Shown piece after piece: positions 16,876 to 25,304 of a DNA stretch of 50,749 nt (position 1 is the stretch's first letter; every line of letters begins with the position of its first letter). The position numbers and the translations under genes are program-made. The stretch is from Terriglobia bacterium (GTDB taxonomy: Bacteria; Acidobacteriota; Terriglobia; UBA7540): NCBI GenBank assembly GCA_020073545.1, contig JAIQEZ010000017.1:1-50749 (forward strand), in the 5' to 3' direction. Below the pieces are notes generated by a model that worked only from the letters and a program-made list of their open reading frames with translations, was not told the origin of the DNA and did no database searches.

Positions 16876-17085
16876 TCACGGCACCGGGTCGCAACCATAG
16901 GCGCCCCAAGGCCGGCAGCGCAGCAGCCGCCCGAGCGCCAAGCGTACCCCTCTCCACACTCCCCACTTCTCGACCGCCTCATATGCATAAGCTGAGCAGG
17001 AAGGGTAGAAGCGGCAGGCCGAAGGCATTGCGGGCGAGAGGCAGGCTTGATAAAAGCGAATCAATCCCAACACTACGAACCTCAC
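16876..17085 (-). CDS. yidD: Membrane protein insertion efficiency factor YidD
   Basis: 69 residues of the YidD family, a small membrane-associated protein that assists YidC-dependent insertion. The hallmark cysteine pattern is present: FYQACLSP, then ACRFYPSCSAYAYEAVEKWG, then GRLLRCRPWGAYGCDPVP at the end. I set the start at the GTG (17083-17085), because it overlaps the rnpA stop (GTGA) and because the family begins just before this hydrophobic stretch. The frame remains open further upstream, overlapping rnpA, but that part has no family similarity. Confidence 0.93.
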   Translation of the reverse strand: MRFVVLGLIRFYQACLSPAMPSACRFYPSCSAYAYEAVEKWGVWRGVRLALGRLLRCRPWGAYGCDPVP

Positions 17086-17468
17086 GAGGCCCCCTGTGGC
17101 GAGGGCAGCGCAGGCTCGCCTGCCTGTGGAGGCAGGCGGGGAAACACTCGCAGCAATTCCCGCTGCAGCGCTGCGAAGGGGACCTTCGCCACCGTTTCGC
17201 GGGGATTCAGGAGAATATCCCAGCCCCCCGGAAGGTTCGCGCGGTTCAGCCGGAACACTTCGCGCACGCGCCGCTTCAGGCGATTGCGCAGCACGGCATT
17301 GCCCACGCGCGCCGGCACGGTGACCCCCAGACGGGAGTGCGGCAGCCCATTGGACCGAAAGAAGACCGTGCATAGTGACGTGCTCCGGCGTTGCCCTTCG
17401 TCGTAAACGCGCCGAAATTCGCTTCGGCGCAGCAGCCGGAAAGTCTTGGGGAAAGCTTGAGAGGTCAA
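17082..17468 (-). CDS. rnpA: Ribonuclease P protein component
   Basis: A 128-residue RnpA, the protein subunit that helps the RNase P ribozyme bind precursor tRNA. Visible are the N-terminal RLLRRSEFRRVYDEGQRRS, the RNA-binding basic helix AVLRNRLKRRVREVFRLN (the RNR signature) and the following WDILLNPRETVA. It starts 9 bp after the rpmH stop and overlaps yidD by 4 bases. The last 20 or so residues (PRLPPQAGEPALP) are encoded partly by a perfect hairpin at 17117-17138 (CGCCTGCC arms), suggesting a repeat extended the C-terminus without harming the core. Confidence 0.95.
   Translation of the reverse strand: MTSQAFPKTFRLLRRSEFRRVYDEGQRRSTSLCTVFFRSNGLPHSRLGVTVPARVGNAVLRNRLKRRVREVFRLNRANLPGGWDILLNPRETVAKVPFAALQRELLRVFPRLPPQAGEPALPSPQGAS
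17117..17138. repeat. Hairpin repeat in rnpA tail
   Basis: CGCCTGCC (17117-17124), loop TGTGGA, GGCAGGCG (17131-17138). A similar CCCTGCCT/AGGCAGGG hairpin lies at 34490-34509. Confidence 0.55.
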
Positions 17469-17477
17469 ACGAACTCT

Positions 17478-17612
17478 TTAGGGAATCAGGCGATGACGGC
17501 CCTTCTGACGACGGCGCCGCAAGACATTGCGACCTCCCGGAGTCCTCATGCGAATGCGAAAGCCGTGCGTTTTGGCGCGGCGCCGGCGGTTCGGTTGAAA
17601 GGTACGTTTCAA
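17478..17612 (-). CDS. rpmH: 50S ribosomal protein L34
   Basis: A 44-residue protein, [20 protein letters not shown] with the usual GR-rich C-terminal half ([20 protein letters not shown]), matching L34 throughout. The start is a TTG at 17612, because no ATG or GTG lies upstream in frame before the conserved sequence and GGGGAG stands 9 bases in front. It is the first gene of the rnpA-yidD-yidC-jag-mnmE block. dnaA, which commonly lies just beyond rpmH, is not found in this window. Confidence 0.95.
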   Translation of the reverse strand: MKRTFQPNRRRRAKTHGFRIRMRTPGGRNVLRRRRQKGRHRLIP

Positions 17613-18050
17613 AGCGCAATGCTCCCCACTGTGATTTCAGGCCTAAAGCTGAACATCTAAAATACCCTGCACCAAGGAATTAAGTCAAGCAAAGCGCTGC
17701 GCGGGTCTTGACTCGGGGGGTGTAACTGTTCCCGATCCTCCCGCTTGGACTGGAATGCCTGTAGCGGACCACTCCATGTCGGGTGGGTGAACCCGGCAAC
17801 CAACCCCGGATTCGCACAAGGGACAGCTTGGCGGGAAGCCCCGCTCAATCCCCCGCGGGCGGCGTGTGCCGCGTTAGACCTTCGATAATTAGAAACTGGC
17901 AGGTTTTAGGCCGATTCATTTAGGGAGTACTGAAGGGAGACTCGATGGACAGCGTGCTGCTGGGTGTCACTCGCATCGCCAATCGGGAAATCCAAGAACT
18001 CATTACAGTCGGATAGGCAGCACGGATAGCCTCCTCAGCGCTGTTGAAGG
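17613..18050. other. Intergenic region beyond rpmH
   Basis: 438 bp without a convincing gene; it should contain the rpmH promoter. A tiny plus-strand frame at 17945-18016 (23 codons, MDSVLLGVTRIANREI) follows a GAAGGGAG sequence but matches nothing I know. No DnaA-box cluster was found. Confidence 0.4.
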
Positions 18051-18317
18051 TCACTGCCGCGAGAAAGCATCAGCAGTCCAAGTGGAATCCGGTGAGCCGA
18101 CGCGAAGGTAGGCGCCGAGCGAGTGCGTCAGGGTTCGTGCGAAGGTTTCATGCAACAGGCTTACAGAACGGAGTTGTTCCTTGGAGATTTGGCCGACTGC
18201 AGAGAATTGCAGGCGGTGAAGGTCCGGCGCGTGGCTGTGGTTTTTGGCCTTGCGGCCATGCCCCTGCGCAGCACGGGAGAGTGCGTCAATCTCATCCTGA
18301 CTTAGAATCTTCTCCAC
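18051..18317 (-). pseudogene. fliM: Truncated flagellar switch protein FliM
   Basis: Only the N-terminal 70 or so residues of FliM remain. MEKILSQDEIDALSRAAQG is the CheY-binding N-terminal peptide of the family, and QISKEQLRSVSLLHETFARTLTHSLGAYLRV is the start of the middle domain. After LRV the sequence loses similarity and stops, so the rest of the roughly 330-residue protein, including the FliG- and FliN-binding parts, is gone. Its ATG lies inside the end of fliA, as in flagellar operons. The break near 18105 marks a deletion or rearrangement next to the rpmH cluster. Confidence 0.85.
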
Positions 18318-19123
18318 GATGTCTCCATCGAGTTGGGATGGTTGGGGGGCGGGCCTACCAACCGGGGCGGGGATTTTTCAAGCAAATCGCGCATTTTCGC
18401 CCGCAGGCGAACGGAGGCGGCGGAATGGATCTGGGAAACGCGCGCCTCCCCCACCCCCAACACGGCTCCCACCTCTTTCATGGTGAGCTCTTCAAAGTAG
18501 TAGAGAGAAAGGACTTGGCGTTCTCTGGGCTGAAGTTCACCGACGGCGCGGGCGAGGAGCTCGCGGAGTTCTCCCTGCAGACAATTCGAAAAGGGTTCTT
18601 GATCTGTCCCCTCCGGTTTCGCCGCCAAACTTTCGCGTTCCTGGCCCGATTCGGTGAATTCGTCTTGCAGACTCCCGAGATCGAGTCCCCGCAGGTCACT
18701 CAACAGGCGCTGCAAATCCTTTAACTCCATCCCCAACTCGTCCGCCACTTCGGGTTCCGTCGCAGGTCGGCCCAGCCGTGCCCGAAGTCGCTGATGCGCC
18801 TCCTCCAGTTGGCGGGCCTTCTTGCGCAGCGGGCGCGGGCTCCAGTCGAGGTCGCGCAGACTGTCAAGGATCGCGCCCTGAATCCGGTACTTCGCGTAGG
18901 TCTTTAGCTCCACATTCTTGCTGGGGTCGTACTTGTGCAGTGCTCCAATCAGGCCCAGAATGCCCGCTTGCACCAAGTCGTCCAGTTGGATGTGGGAGGG
19001 TAAGCGATTATGAATCCGGCGGGCGATGTAACGGACCTGCGGGAGTTGCTCCAAAAGCAGGGGTTCCTGATCGGCAGATTCGAGGGGTGAGACGGACTCG
19101 TAGACTTTCATGGTTGCTTTCAT
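18302..19123 (-). CDS. fliA: Flagellar/general sigma factor FliA (sigma28)
   Basis: 273 residues with all parts of a FliA-type sigma factor. Region 2 is HIQLDDLVQAGILGLIGALHKYD followed by KTYAKYRIQGAILDSLRDLDW, region 3 is RLRARLGRPATEPEVADELG, and region 4 is LQPRERQVLSLYYFEELTMKEVGAVLGVGEARVSQIHSAA with an intact helix-turn-helix. It would direct RNA polymerase to flagellar or chemotaxis promoters. I chose the ATG at 19123 (GAGGGGAAG upstream) because the family starts there. It is apparently intact although the next gene, fliM, is truncated, so it may be freshly orphaned or may serve other promoters. Confidence 0.9.
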   Translation of the reverse strand: MKATMKVYESVSPLESADQEPLLLEQLPQVRYIARRIHNRLPSHIQLDDLVQAGILGLIGALHKYDPSKNVELKTYAKYRIQGAILDSLRDLDWSPRPLRKKARQLEEAHQRLRARLGRPATEPEVADELGMELKDLQRLLSDLRGLDLGSLQDEFTESGQERESLAAKPEGTDQEPFSNCLQGELRELLARAVGELQPRERQVLSLYYFEELTMKEVGAVLGVGEARVSQIHSAASVRLRAKMRDLLEKSPPRLVGPPPNHPNSMETSWRRF

Positions 19124-20088
19124 GGGTTCTTCCCCTCTTCCATCATCGCGGGTCCCACACCGCCAGGGGGTCCAGCAGCCGCTTCCTTTGTGTCCCTTGC
19201 ACTTGAGCGATGGCGGCCATATGTGCACGTCGAGAAAAAGCAAGTCGTTGTCCAAAGGAAGGGAAACCCCGGGGAGAGCTCGAAGGGTGAGGGAGCTGAC
19301 TGGAACCCTTTGTGTTTCCAGGGTTTCCGGGCAGTCCGAGCCTGCCGCCAAACGCCCCGGGCAACACCCGTGCCAGCCCTGATAGTTCCAAATTGGGAAA
19401 CACTCATTAAAGTGCATCAAGACGGCCCCGGCCCGATGCTGGGAGGAACAGGGATGGCGCGTCGTTTTGAAAGGCCTGGAAAGAAAAAACCGAGAGGGTG
19501 CTGGCGGCTATCGAGAAGAAAAGGAATACACCCCATGCGAGAAGGAACCACGGAAGGAGGAGAGGATCAAGCTGGTTGGTGGCGAGAAAGACATGGAACT
19601 ACCGCGACTCCAGAAAGTCGGACGTTCTCATGCAGAGGCGGCTTTACGCCGGCACATGGTGAGGTAAACTCGCCGCTCTGAGTGCTGCGTGGAGGAATCC
19701 TTGGAAGTCCCCCACATTCCTAATTCATTTGTGACTCCCTTCGCGAAATCGCCCCGACGCGTCGGGGTCGAATAGATGTATGGTGGAACCTGGCCACCGC
19801 ACCGATGCGAACCGAAAACCAGGCCCAACATTCGGGAATCCGCTGGACAGAGCCGACTACCTTCCAGATGCTCTGACTAGCTACAATTTGTCTGGCGGGG
19901 CACAAGTTGTGAGCAATATGCTGACTAATTGCTCAAGTTTCCTCTCTCCTGACCTCTGCCCTCGGCATTCAGGAGATCTACCTTCGGTTAACCGGAAATG
20001 CCCACGCGACAGGCGTGTTCTTCGGGGCGAGTCAACAAGCAGGAGGCTCGGCTTGAACGGGGTGCAGAAAAATTGAATCCTCAGAGCT
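19124..20088. other. Long gene-free region upstream of fliA
   Basis: 965 bp with no recognised gene. A minus-strand frame ending in KNP overlaps the fliA ATG by ATGA, which is how an upstream flagellar gene would be coupled, but I cannot recognise its sequence. A palindrome CCCCGACGCGTCGGGG lies at 19752-19767. The rest may be decayed flagellar DNA. Confidence 0.4.
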
Positions 20089-22500
20089 CTAGAATCGCAC
20101 CAAATAAGAGAACTTGACGAAGAACTGGCGGGCGTCGTTCAAGAAGCCGTCGGTATGGACTAGCTGCGTCCCGGTTGGAGACGTCAGGAGGTCTACGTTC
20201 TGGTGGTTACTGTTATACCCGACGTAGAGCGCTGTCCAGGGATTTACCAGGTAGGTGAACAGAAAATCGGCGTTGAAGTTCTTGGAGGTCTCTAGCGCAG
20301 TCAATGCGGGGTTCGCCAGCACGGAGTTGTACTGAAGAATCACACGCAAGGAGAGTTCCCGGTTGAACTGCCAGTTCCAGTTGGAGCGAATGATGTGGTT
20401 GTTGAAAATGCTCGCACCGCCGGCGCGGTCCGTAAGCCGTTCCAGAAGGTAGGAGTTCTCAACCCGCAGAGGCGTGAGCGGCCGAAAGATAATGTCGAGA
20501 TTGGCGTCGGTCACGTTGCCCAGGACCGGCGGCAGCCCTTGGGGTGGATAAAAGTTAATTCCCGCGCCTCGCGTTAATTGCGCCGCCAAGCCCACTTGGG
20601 GCACGATTTGCGAGCCCACGTAGAAACCATTCTGCCGGTGGGAGAATGCCTGGTTCTCGGCCAGCGACGTGAAGTCCTTGGCCCGCAGGAGCTCGCGGTC
20701 GGCGGTTTGAAACACTTCAACATAGGTGAAACCCGGTAATTCAAACATCATGCCCACGTCGTGGAAGGCATCCAGGGGCGCCCCGCTGTGGTCCCACATC
20801 CGGTCAAGGAGGACCGAGGGACCCCAAGAGATCAGCCATTTACTCTCCGGCCGGAACTGATATAAGGCGTACTGGCTCACGTTGCGCATGTCCGTGCGCA
20901 GATTGGGGCCGGTAATGGTGCGGCTCCGCAGGAACGGCCTATTGATCTGGTTATCCGTCAGGAAGCCGAGGTCAGCGACGAACCCCGGGCTGCGGTCATC
21001 ATATTCCAAATCGTAGTAGAGATGCTGACCCGTATGCCGAAGGTAACCCTTGTAGGCGGGCCCTGCCAGCCGGCTGCCGTCAAGAAGCCGAGTAGAACTG
21101 GTTACCCCCTGAAAGGCTGCCGCCCAATTGCTGCTCAGTTTAAAGTGGCCGTCCAACCCGCCGACCCGATTGAAGCTCCCGGCCAGTTCGCGGTCCGTGT
21201 AGACCACGCCCAACGTTGACCGCCGGGAAAAATCGCGCTGGAGGCGAAAGACGCCGACCGTCGCTTTTTGGCCGAAAAGGGGATCCCCGGCGGAGACGCT
21301 CTTGCCCGGCGCCTCATCGTCGGCGAGTAGGATGCCGAGGGAATAAGGACCTTTCTTGCCGGTGAGGCGAGCGCCAAACTGGGGATCGGCGATCCGCCGA
21401 GTGAAGAGAAGATTGATGGGAGTATTGAAGTAACCGGCGTTCTCAAGAAAGAATGGACGCTTCTCGGGAAAGTAAACCTCGAACCGCCGGTTTACAGTGA
21501 TCTGCGGCTCGTCCGATTCCACTTGGCTGAAATCGGGATTGACCGCCGTGTCGAGTACGAAACTGTCCTTCAAGATGAATTTAGCATCCAGGCCCACTTG
21601 CGGATCCAACTTGTCGCTCTGGAAATGCACATTGTTAGGGTCTAGAGTATCTAAAGCCCGGTCGGAGCGAGCAAAAGCGTAGGGCACGAGTTGGAAGTTA
21701 CGGCCAGGAGAGATCCCGCTTATTCCGTGCAAGGCGCCCTCTTGGCTCAACAAACCGTCCAGGGATAAGTAGACCCCTGGCCAATTGGTCTCTTCACTTA
21801 ATCTCGGCATAACCCGCCAAAGAATGAGGCCCCAGGTCTGCTCGGCCGCGGGTTTGAAGCGCAGGCTGTCGAAGGGGATGGCCATCCAGACCACGTAGCC
21901 CTGTTCCGTGAGTTGGCCCTGGGATTGCCAGACCGTATCAAAGGAGAAGTCAGGCCCCTGCCCCTCTGTCCAAATGTTGTCCAATTGCACTCCTAACGGG
22001 TTCGACCAGAGTTGATAGGCCCGCCGCTGGTCGTTAAAGGTATCGAGATCCACCTCAACATAGTCGTCGTCGAAGATCTGGTCTCGGCGTCCCAGGCGCG
22101 CCCGGATCTTGCCGGGGTTGGAATCAAAGCAAACGAAGACGACATAGAAGTGCTTATCGTCATACCCGAGATAGGCGTGCGTGGCCTGCGTGGAGGGCTC
22201 GCCATACTTGGGAACGTACTGCCGGAAGTCCTCGATCTTGGCCATTTGTCCCGCAAGTTCATCGCGGGGCTTCATCTCCAGGAAGTCTTCGATTCTCGGC
22301 GGCGTCTGCACACGAGGGACATGCACCTCCGCCCGCGACCCGGCCGCTCCTGGGGCGGCCTGAACAGTGAGCAGAGAGAGTGCCCATGCATTCAGGAAGA
22401 CCGGAAGAACAACCTTAAGCAGGAAATAACGGAGTTGAAAGCGCTTGCTGGAAGAACTCGTAACCCACGAAAGTGGCCGATCGTAAGTAGTCTTCGCCAT
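20089..22500 (-). CDS. DUF5916-type outer-membrane protein with CBM9-like domain
   Basis: An 803-residue exported protein. A hydrophobic signal segment (about 27-50) precedes a carbohydrate-binding-family-9-like beta-sandwich (about 70-220, with AYLGYDDKHFYVVFVCFD and DDYVEVDLDTF). The remainder has alternating strands (LDAKFILKDSFVLDTAVNPDFSQVE and many aromatic-ended strands) and closes with FSYLVRF, whose terminal Phe is typical of outer-membrane barrels. EVYFPEKRPFFLENAGYF is a conserved DUF5916 segment. Function unknown, probably surface glycan binding or transport. I used the ATG at 22500 rather than an upstream TTG. A perfect hairpin stands directly before the start. Confidence 0.82.
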   Translation of the reverse strand: MAKTTYDRPLSWVTSSSSKRFQLRYFLLKVVLPVFLNAWALSLLTVQAAPGAAGSRAEVHVPRVQTPPRIEDFLEMKPRDELAGQMAKIEDFRQYVPKYGEPSTQATHAYLGYDDKHFYVVFVCFDSNPGKIRARLGRRDQIFDDDYVEVDLDTFNDQRRAYQLWSNPLGVQLDNIWTEGQGPDFSFDTVWQSQGQLTEQGYVVWMAIPFDSLRFKPAAEQTWGLILWRVMPRLSEETNWPGVYLSLDGLLSQEGALHGISGISPGRNFQLVPYAFARSDRALDTLDPNNVHFQSDKLDPQVGLDAKFILKDSFVLDTAVNPDFSQVESDEPQITVNRRFEVYFPEKRPFFLENAGYFNTPINLLFTRRIADPQFGARLTGKKGPYSLGILLADDEAPGKSVSAGDPLFGQKATVGVFRLQRDFSRRSTLGVVYTDRELAGSFNRVGGLDGHFKLSSNWAAAFQGVTSSTRLLDGSRLAGPAYKGYLRHTGQHLYYDLEYDDRSPGFVADLGFLTDNQINRPFLRSRTITGPNLRTDMRNVSQYALYQFRPESKWLISWGPSVLLDRMWDHSGAPLDAFHDVGMMFELPGFTYVEVFQTADRELLRAKDFTSLAENQAFSHRQNGFYVGSQIVPQVGLAAQLTRGAGINFYPPQGLPPVLGNVTDANLDIIFRPLTPLRVENSYLLERLTDRAGGASIFNNHIIRSNWNWQFNRELSLRVILQYNSVLANPALTALETSKNFNADFLFTYLVNPWTALYVGYNSNHQNVDLLTSPTGTQLVHTDGFLNDARQFFVKFSYLVRF

Positions 22501-22516
22501 CCCGAAGTCACAACTC

Positions 22517-22534
22517 GACGCTGCCAAGCGTCGG
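22517..22534. promoter_or_regulatory. Hairpin in the leader of the DUF5916 gene
   Basis: CGACGCT, loop GCCA/TGGC, AGCGTCG within 17-34 bases of the start codon (plus coordinates 22517-22534). It could affect translation; it may equally be a palindromic repeat. Confidence 0.35.
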
Positions 22535-23161
22535 GTGTGCCGATTCTAGGGCATGGCTCCGAGCAAGTCAATCCATGCGGACGGCCAGGCAAAGACGGTG
22601 ATCAGGTTGGCAAGGCCCATACCCAGATAAAACGCCTTGGGCTTGTCCGCATTTTTGAGACAAACCCATGCGCGCGCCGCACCGGGGAAATCCTTAGAAG
22701 GCTCCGATCCCCACTGCTTGCGCCGTGGGCTAAGGTCTTTCGCCCGCCACAGCGGGCTTACGTGCAGCGGGAACTTATAAAGTAAACGCTAAAGGAGACC
22801 ACGCCCCAATCCTGCACCGTTTGGCCCAGGGCTGACCCCCTCCCGCCGCGGCGGGAGGGGATTTTGAGAGCTCCCCTCCTCCATTGAGGAGGGGGTTGGG
22901 GAGCGGTGGGTCTGGGACAAGAGCAAAGGTCAACGACCCCCTGGCCCCCGCCTTACTAAGGAGGGGAATCACGTGGACCATTCTCATGCTCGGTGGCGCG
23001 CCTCAGGCGCATTTCGTCTGTGCTGAGACAGAAAACTCTCACGATGCTGGAACAAACAAACGCCGCGTCATTGACGACCCATCCGAGAAGGTATAGCTTT
23101 TAGCCTCGGTTGGCGGACCCCGAGTGGTAAGGGGGGAAGATCAAGTGAACCGCACGGCTCA
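22535..23161. other. Gene-free region with palindromes
   Basis: No gene recognised. It contains a perfect 24-bp palindrome at 22837-22860 (CCCCTCCCGCCG half) and a hairpin at 22873-22894 (CCCCTCCTC arms, loop CATT), both of the short G/C repeat type scattered through the window. Confidence 0.5.
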
Positions 23162-23379
23162 ACAGGTTGCTGAGAAACGTACCGAGCATGTCATTCTGAG
23201 CCGTTCGCTGTCATCCTGATCCCGCCTTGCGGGAGAAGCATCTTTCTCATTTCGCTCAGGGTGAACTACGCGAAGAATCCCGACAGTTCTGGGTACCTAG
23301 TAAATGCGGGGATCCTTCGTCGTCCCGCAAGGCGGGACTCCTCAGGATGACAGTCGTCGGGAGTTATTCCGCAACCTGT
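23162..23379 (+). mobile_element. MITE-like element, family A, copy 1
   Basis: A 218-bp repeat with terminal inverted repeats ACAGGTTGC (23162-23170) and GCAACCTGT (23371-23379). Internally it has shared blocks such as TCATCCTGATCCCGCCTTGC and TAGTAAATGCGGGGATCC. It matches 40792-41003 in reverse orientation over nearly its whole length. No coding capacity. Confidence 0.75.
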
Positions 23380-23441
23380 CAAGAATGTGAACACCGCGAG
23401 ACCGGTGCCGTGTGATGCGACTCACGAATTGGAGCTTATCC

Positions 23442-25304
23442 ATGGACCACATTCCCAGCAGAAGGCAGTTCCTGAACCTCTTGGTGGGGGCTCCCCTGGC
23501 TCCTTATGCGTTGCGTGCCCTCGAGCCCCAGGCCACGCCTCCATCTAGCGCTTCGGAGCCGCGAGTGTTCCTGGCGCCGTTCAATTACCAAGGAGTACGT
23601 CTCGGGGATGGCAGGTTGAAGAAACAATATGATGCCACGCGAGACTACTTCTACAATCTCCCGGACGACGACATCCTGAAAGGCTTCCGGAAGAGAGTCG
23701 GCATGCCGGCCCCGGGGAACGACATGGGGGCCTGGGGTACGGAAGACACTGGGATGGTTTTTGGCCAATGGCTGAGCGGCATGGCGCGAATGTACAAAGC
23801 CACCGGCGACACGGCAATCCGCGCCAAGGCCGTCCGTCTGATGCGCGAATGGGCGAAGACGATCGAGCCGGACGGCACGCCTTACTATCCTACCTGGGCG
23901 AAGGAGTTGAGATTCTCTCACTACGCCTGGGACAAGCTGGTATGTGGCTTGGTGGATCTTTATGAGTACGGCGGCGAGAAGGATTCGCTCCCGGTGCTGG
24001 AGAGAATCACCGATTGGGCCATGCGGAACCTCGACCGCACTCGCAAGGTGGCCACCGCGGACGACTTTCAAGGAGTCTCTCCGGAGTGGTACACGCTATC
24101 CGAGAACCTTTATCGCGCTTACCGCTCAACTGGGAACGGCACTTACAGAACGTTCGGCGACTTGTGGCGCTACGATCACTACTGGGGAATGTTCAACGGG
24201 AAAGTCCCGCTCGAGCCGGCCCACTTCCATGCTTACAGCCACGTCAACACCCTGAGCAGCGCTGCCATGACTTACGCCCTAACCGGCGAGCCCGAGTATT
24301 TGCAGACCATCGTACACGCCTACGACCACTTTCAAGAGGTGCAATGCTATGCCACAGGCGGTTACGGCCCGGCGGAAAGGCTGGTAGCGCCGGACGGGGA
24401 ACTGGGCAGGTCGCTCGAACGAGAGGCGAACACGTTTGAGACCCCCTGTGGCGCCTGGGCGGTTTTCAAGCTGGGCCGCTACTTGATCGAGTTCACCGGC
24501 GAAGCCCGCTACGGAGACTGGATGGAGAAGCTGCTCTACAACGGGATCGGCGCGGCGCTGCCCATGGCGTCCGCAGGGAAGACCTTTTACTATTCGGATT
24601 ACCAGCTCGGCTCCGACACCCCGATCGCTTCAGCGCGCAAAGACTACTACTGGGACCCCTACCCGTGCTGCTCCGGCACGTACATTCAGGGGGTGGCGGA
24701 CTATCACAACATCATCTATTTCCAGGGCGAGCACAGTTTGTGCGTCAACTTGTTTGTGCCCTCCACGGCGACCTGGAACCTCGACGGACGCGAGATCCAG
24801 GTCGAACAGGAGACGGCCTACCCGGAGTCGGATACCGTCACGCTGACCATCCGCCTACAGAAGAGCGTCCCGTTCAAGCTTGGGTTCAGGGTGCCCGGGT
24901 GGTCGCAGGGGGCGACGTTGAGCGTAAACGGCAGCAAGCTCGATGTGCTCGCCCGCCCCGGTTCGTGGGCCACCATCGAGCGGGCGTGGAATGCCGGCGA
25001 TCGCGTCACGATTCAGATACCGATGCGACTCCGCCTTGTGCCGATTGACAAACAGCATCCGCAACGAGTTGTCTTGATGTACGGCCCCGTGGTCTTGGTC
25101 CAGGATGGACGCTACACGCAGCGACTGACCCGCGTGCCCGGCGGGGGAGATCTCTCAGCAGGGATAACCCGCGTCGGGAACCAGCTGCAATTCCGGGTAG
25201 CAGCCCAGCCGGAAAGTATCTTCAGGCCTGAATGGGGCGCCTTCGTGCCCTTCCACGAGGCGGGGCAAGGATTCCCGTACCGCATGTACTTCGATCTCGT
25301 CTAG
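23442..25304 (+). CDS. Tat-exported GH127-like beta-L-arabinofuranosidase
   Basis: A 620-residue glycoside hydrolase of the GH127/DUF1680 type. SRRQFLNLL (6-14) is a twin-arginine signal. The (alpha/alpha)6 domain carries Cys336 (in FETPCGAW, with Glu333 nearby) and Cys409-Cys410 (PCCSGT), matching the Glu and three-Cys zinc site of the family, in which one cysteine is the nucleophile. The Glu-to-Cys spacing is one residue longer than in the characterised enzyme, as far as I can judge. The C-terminal beta domains include FKLGFRVPGWS. It would remove beta-linked arabinofuranose or related sugars. The ATG at 23442 has GGAG upstream. Its TAG overlaps the stop of the convergent TPR gene (CTAG). 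Confidence 0.88.
   Translation: MDHIPSRRQFLNLLVGAPLAPYALRALEPQATPPSSASEPRVFLAPFNYQGVRLGDGRLKKQYDATRDYFYNLPDDDILKGFRKRVGMPAPGNDMGAWGTEDTGMVFGQWLSGMARMYKATGDTAIRAKAVRLMREWAKTIEPDGTPYYPTWAKELRFSHYAWDKLVCGLVDLYEYGGEKDSLPVLERITDWAMRNLDRTRKVATADDFQGVSPEWYTLSENLYRAYRSTGNGTYRTFGDLWRYDHYWGMFNGKVPLEPAHFHAYSHVNTLSSAAMTYALTGEPEYLQTIVHAYDHFQEVQCYATGGYGPAERLVAPDGELGRSLEREANTFETPCGAWAVFKLGRYLIEFTGEARYGDWMEKLLYNGIGAALPMASAGKTFYYSDYQLGSDTPIASARKDYYWDPYPCCSGTYIQGVADYHNIIYFQGEHSLCVNLFVPSTATWNLDGREIQVEQETAYPESDTVTLTIRLQKSVPFKLGFRVPGWSQGATLSVNGSKLDVLARPGSWATIERAWNAGDRVTIQIPMRLRLVPIDKQHPQRVVLMYGPVVLVQDGRYTQRLTRVPGGGDLSAGITRVGNQLQFRVAAQPESIFRPEWGAFVPFHEAGQGFPYRMYFDLV

Noticed and set aside
16876-17619. Long version of yidD spanning rnpA
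   Set aside because: The extra N-terminal part is a shifted frame of rnpA and rpmH; the GTGA overlap at 17082-17085 marks the real start.
17640-18050. oriC with DnaA boxes
   Set aside because: No TTATCCACA-type cluster or AT-rich unwinding stretch found.
19467-19667. 66-codon purine-rich frame
   Set aside because: No ATG or recognisable domain; low-complexity Glu/Lys/Arg translation.
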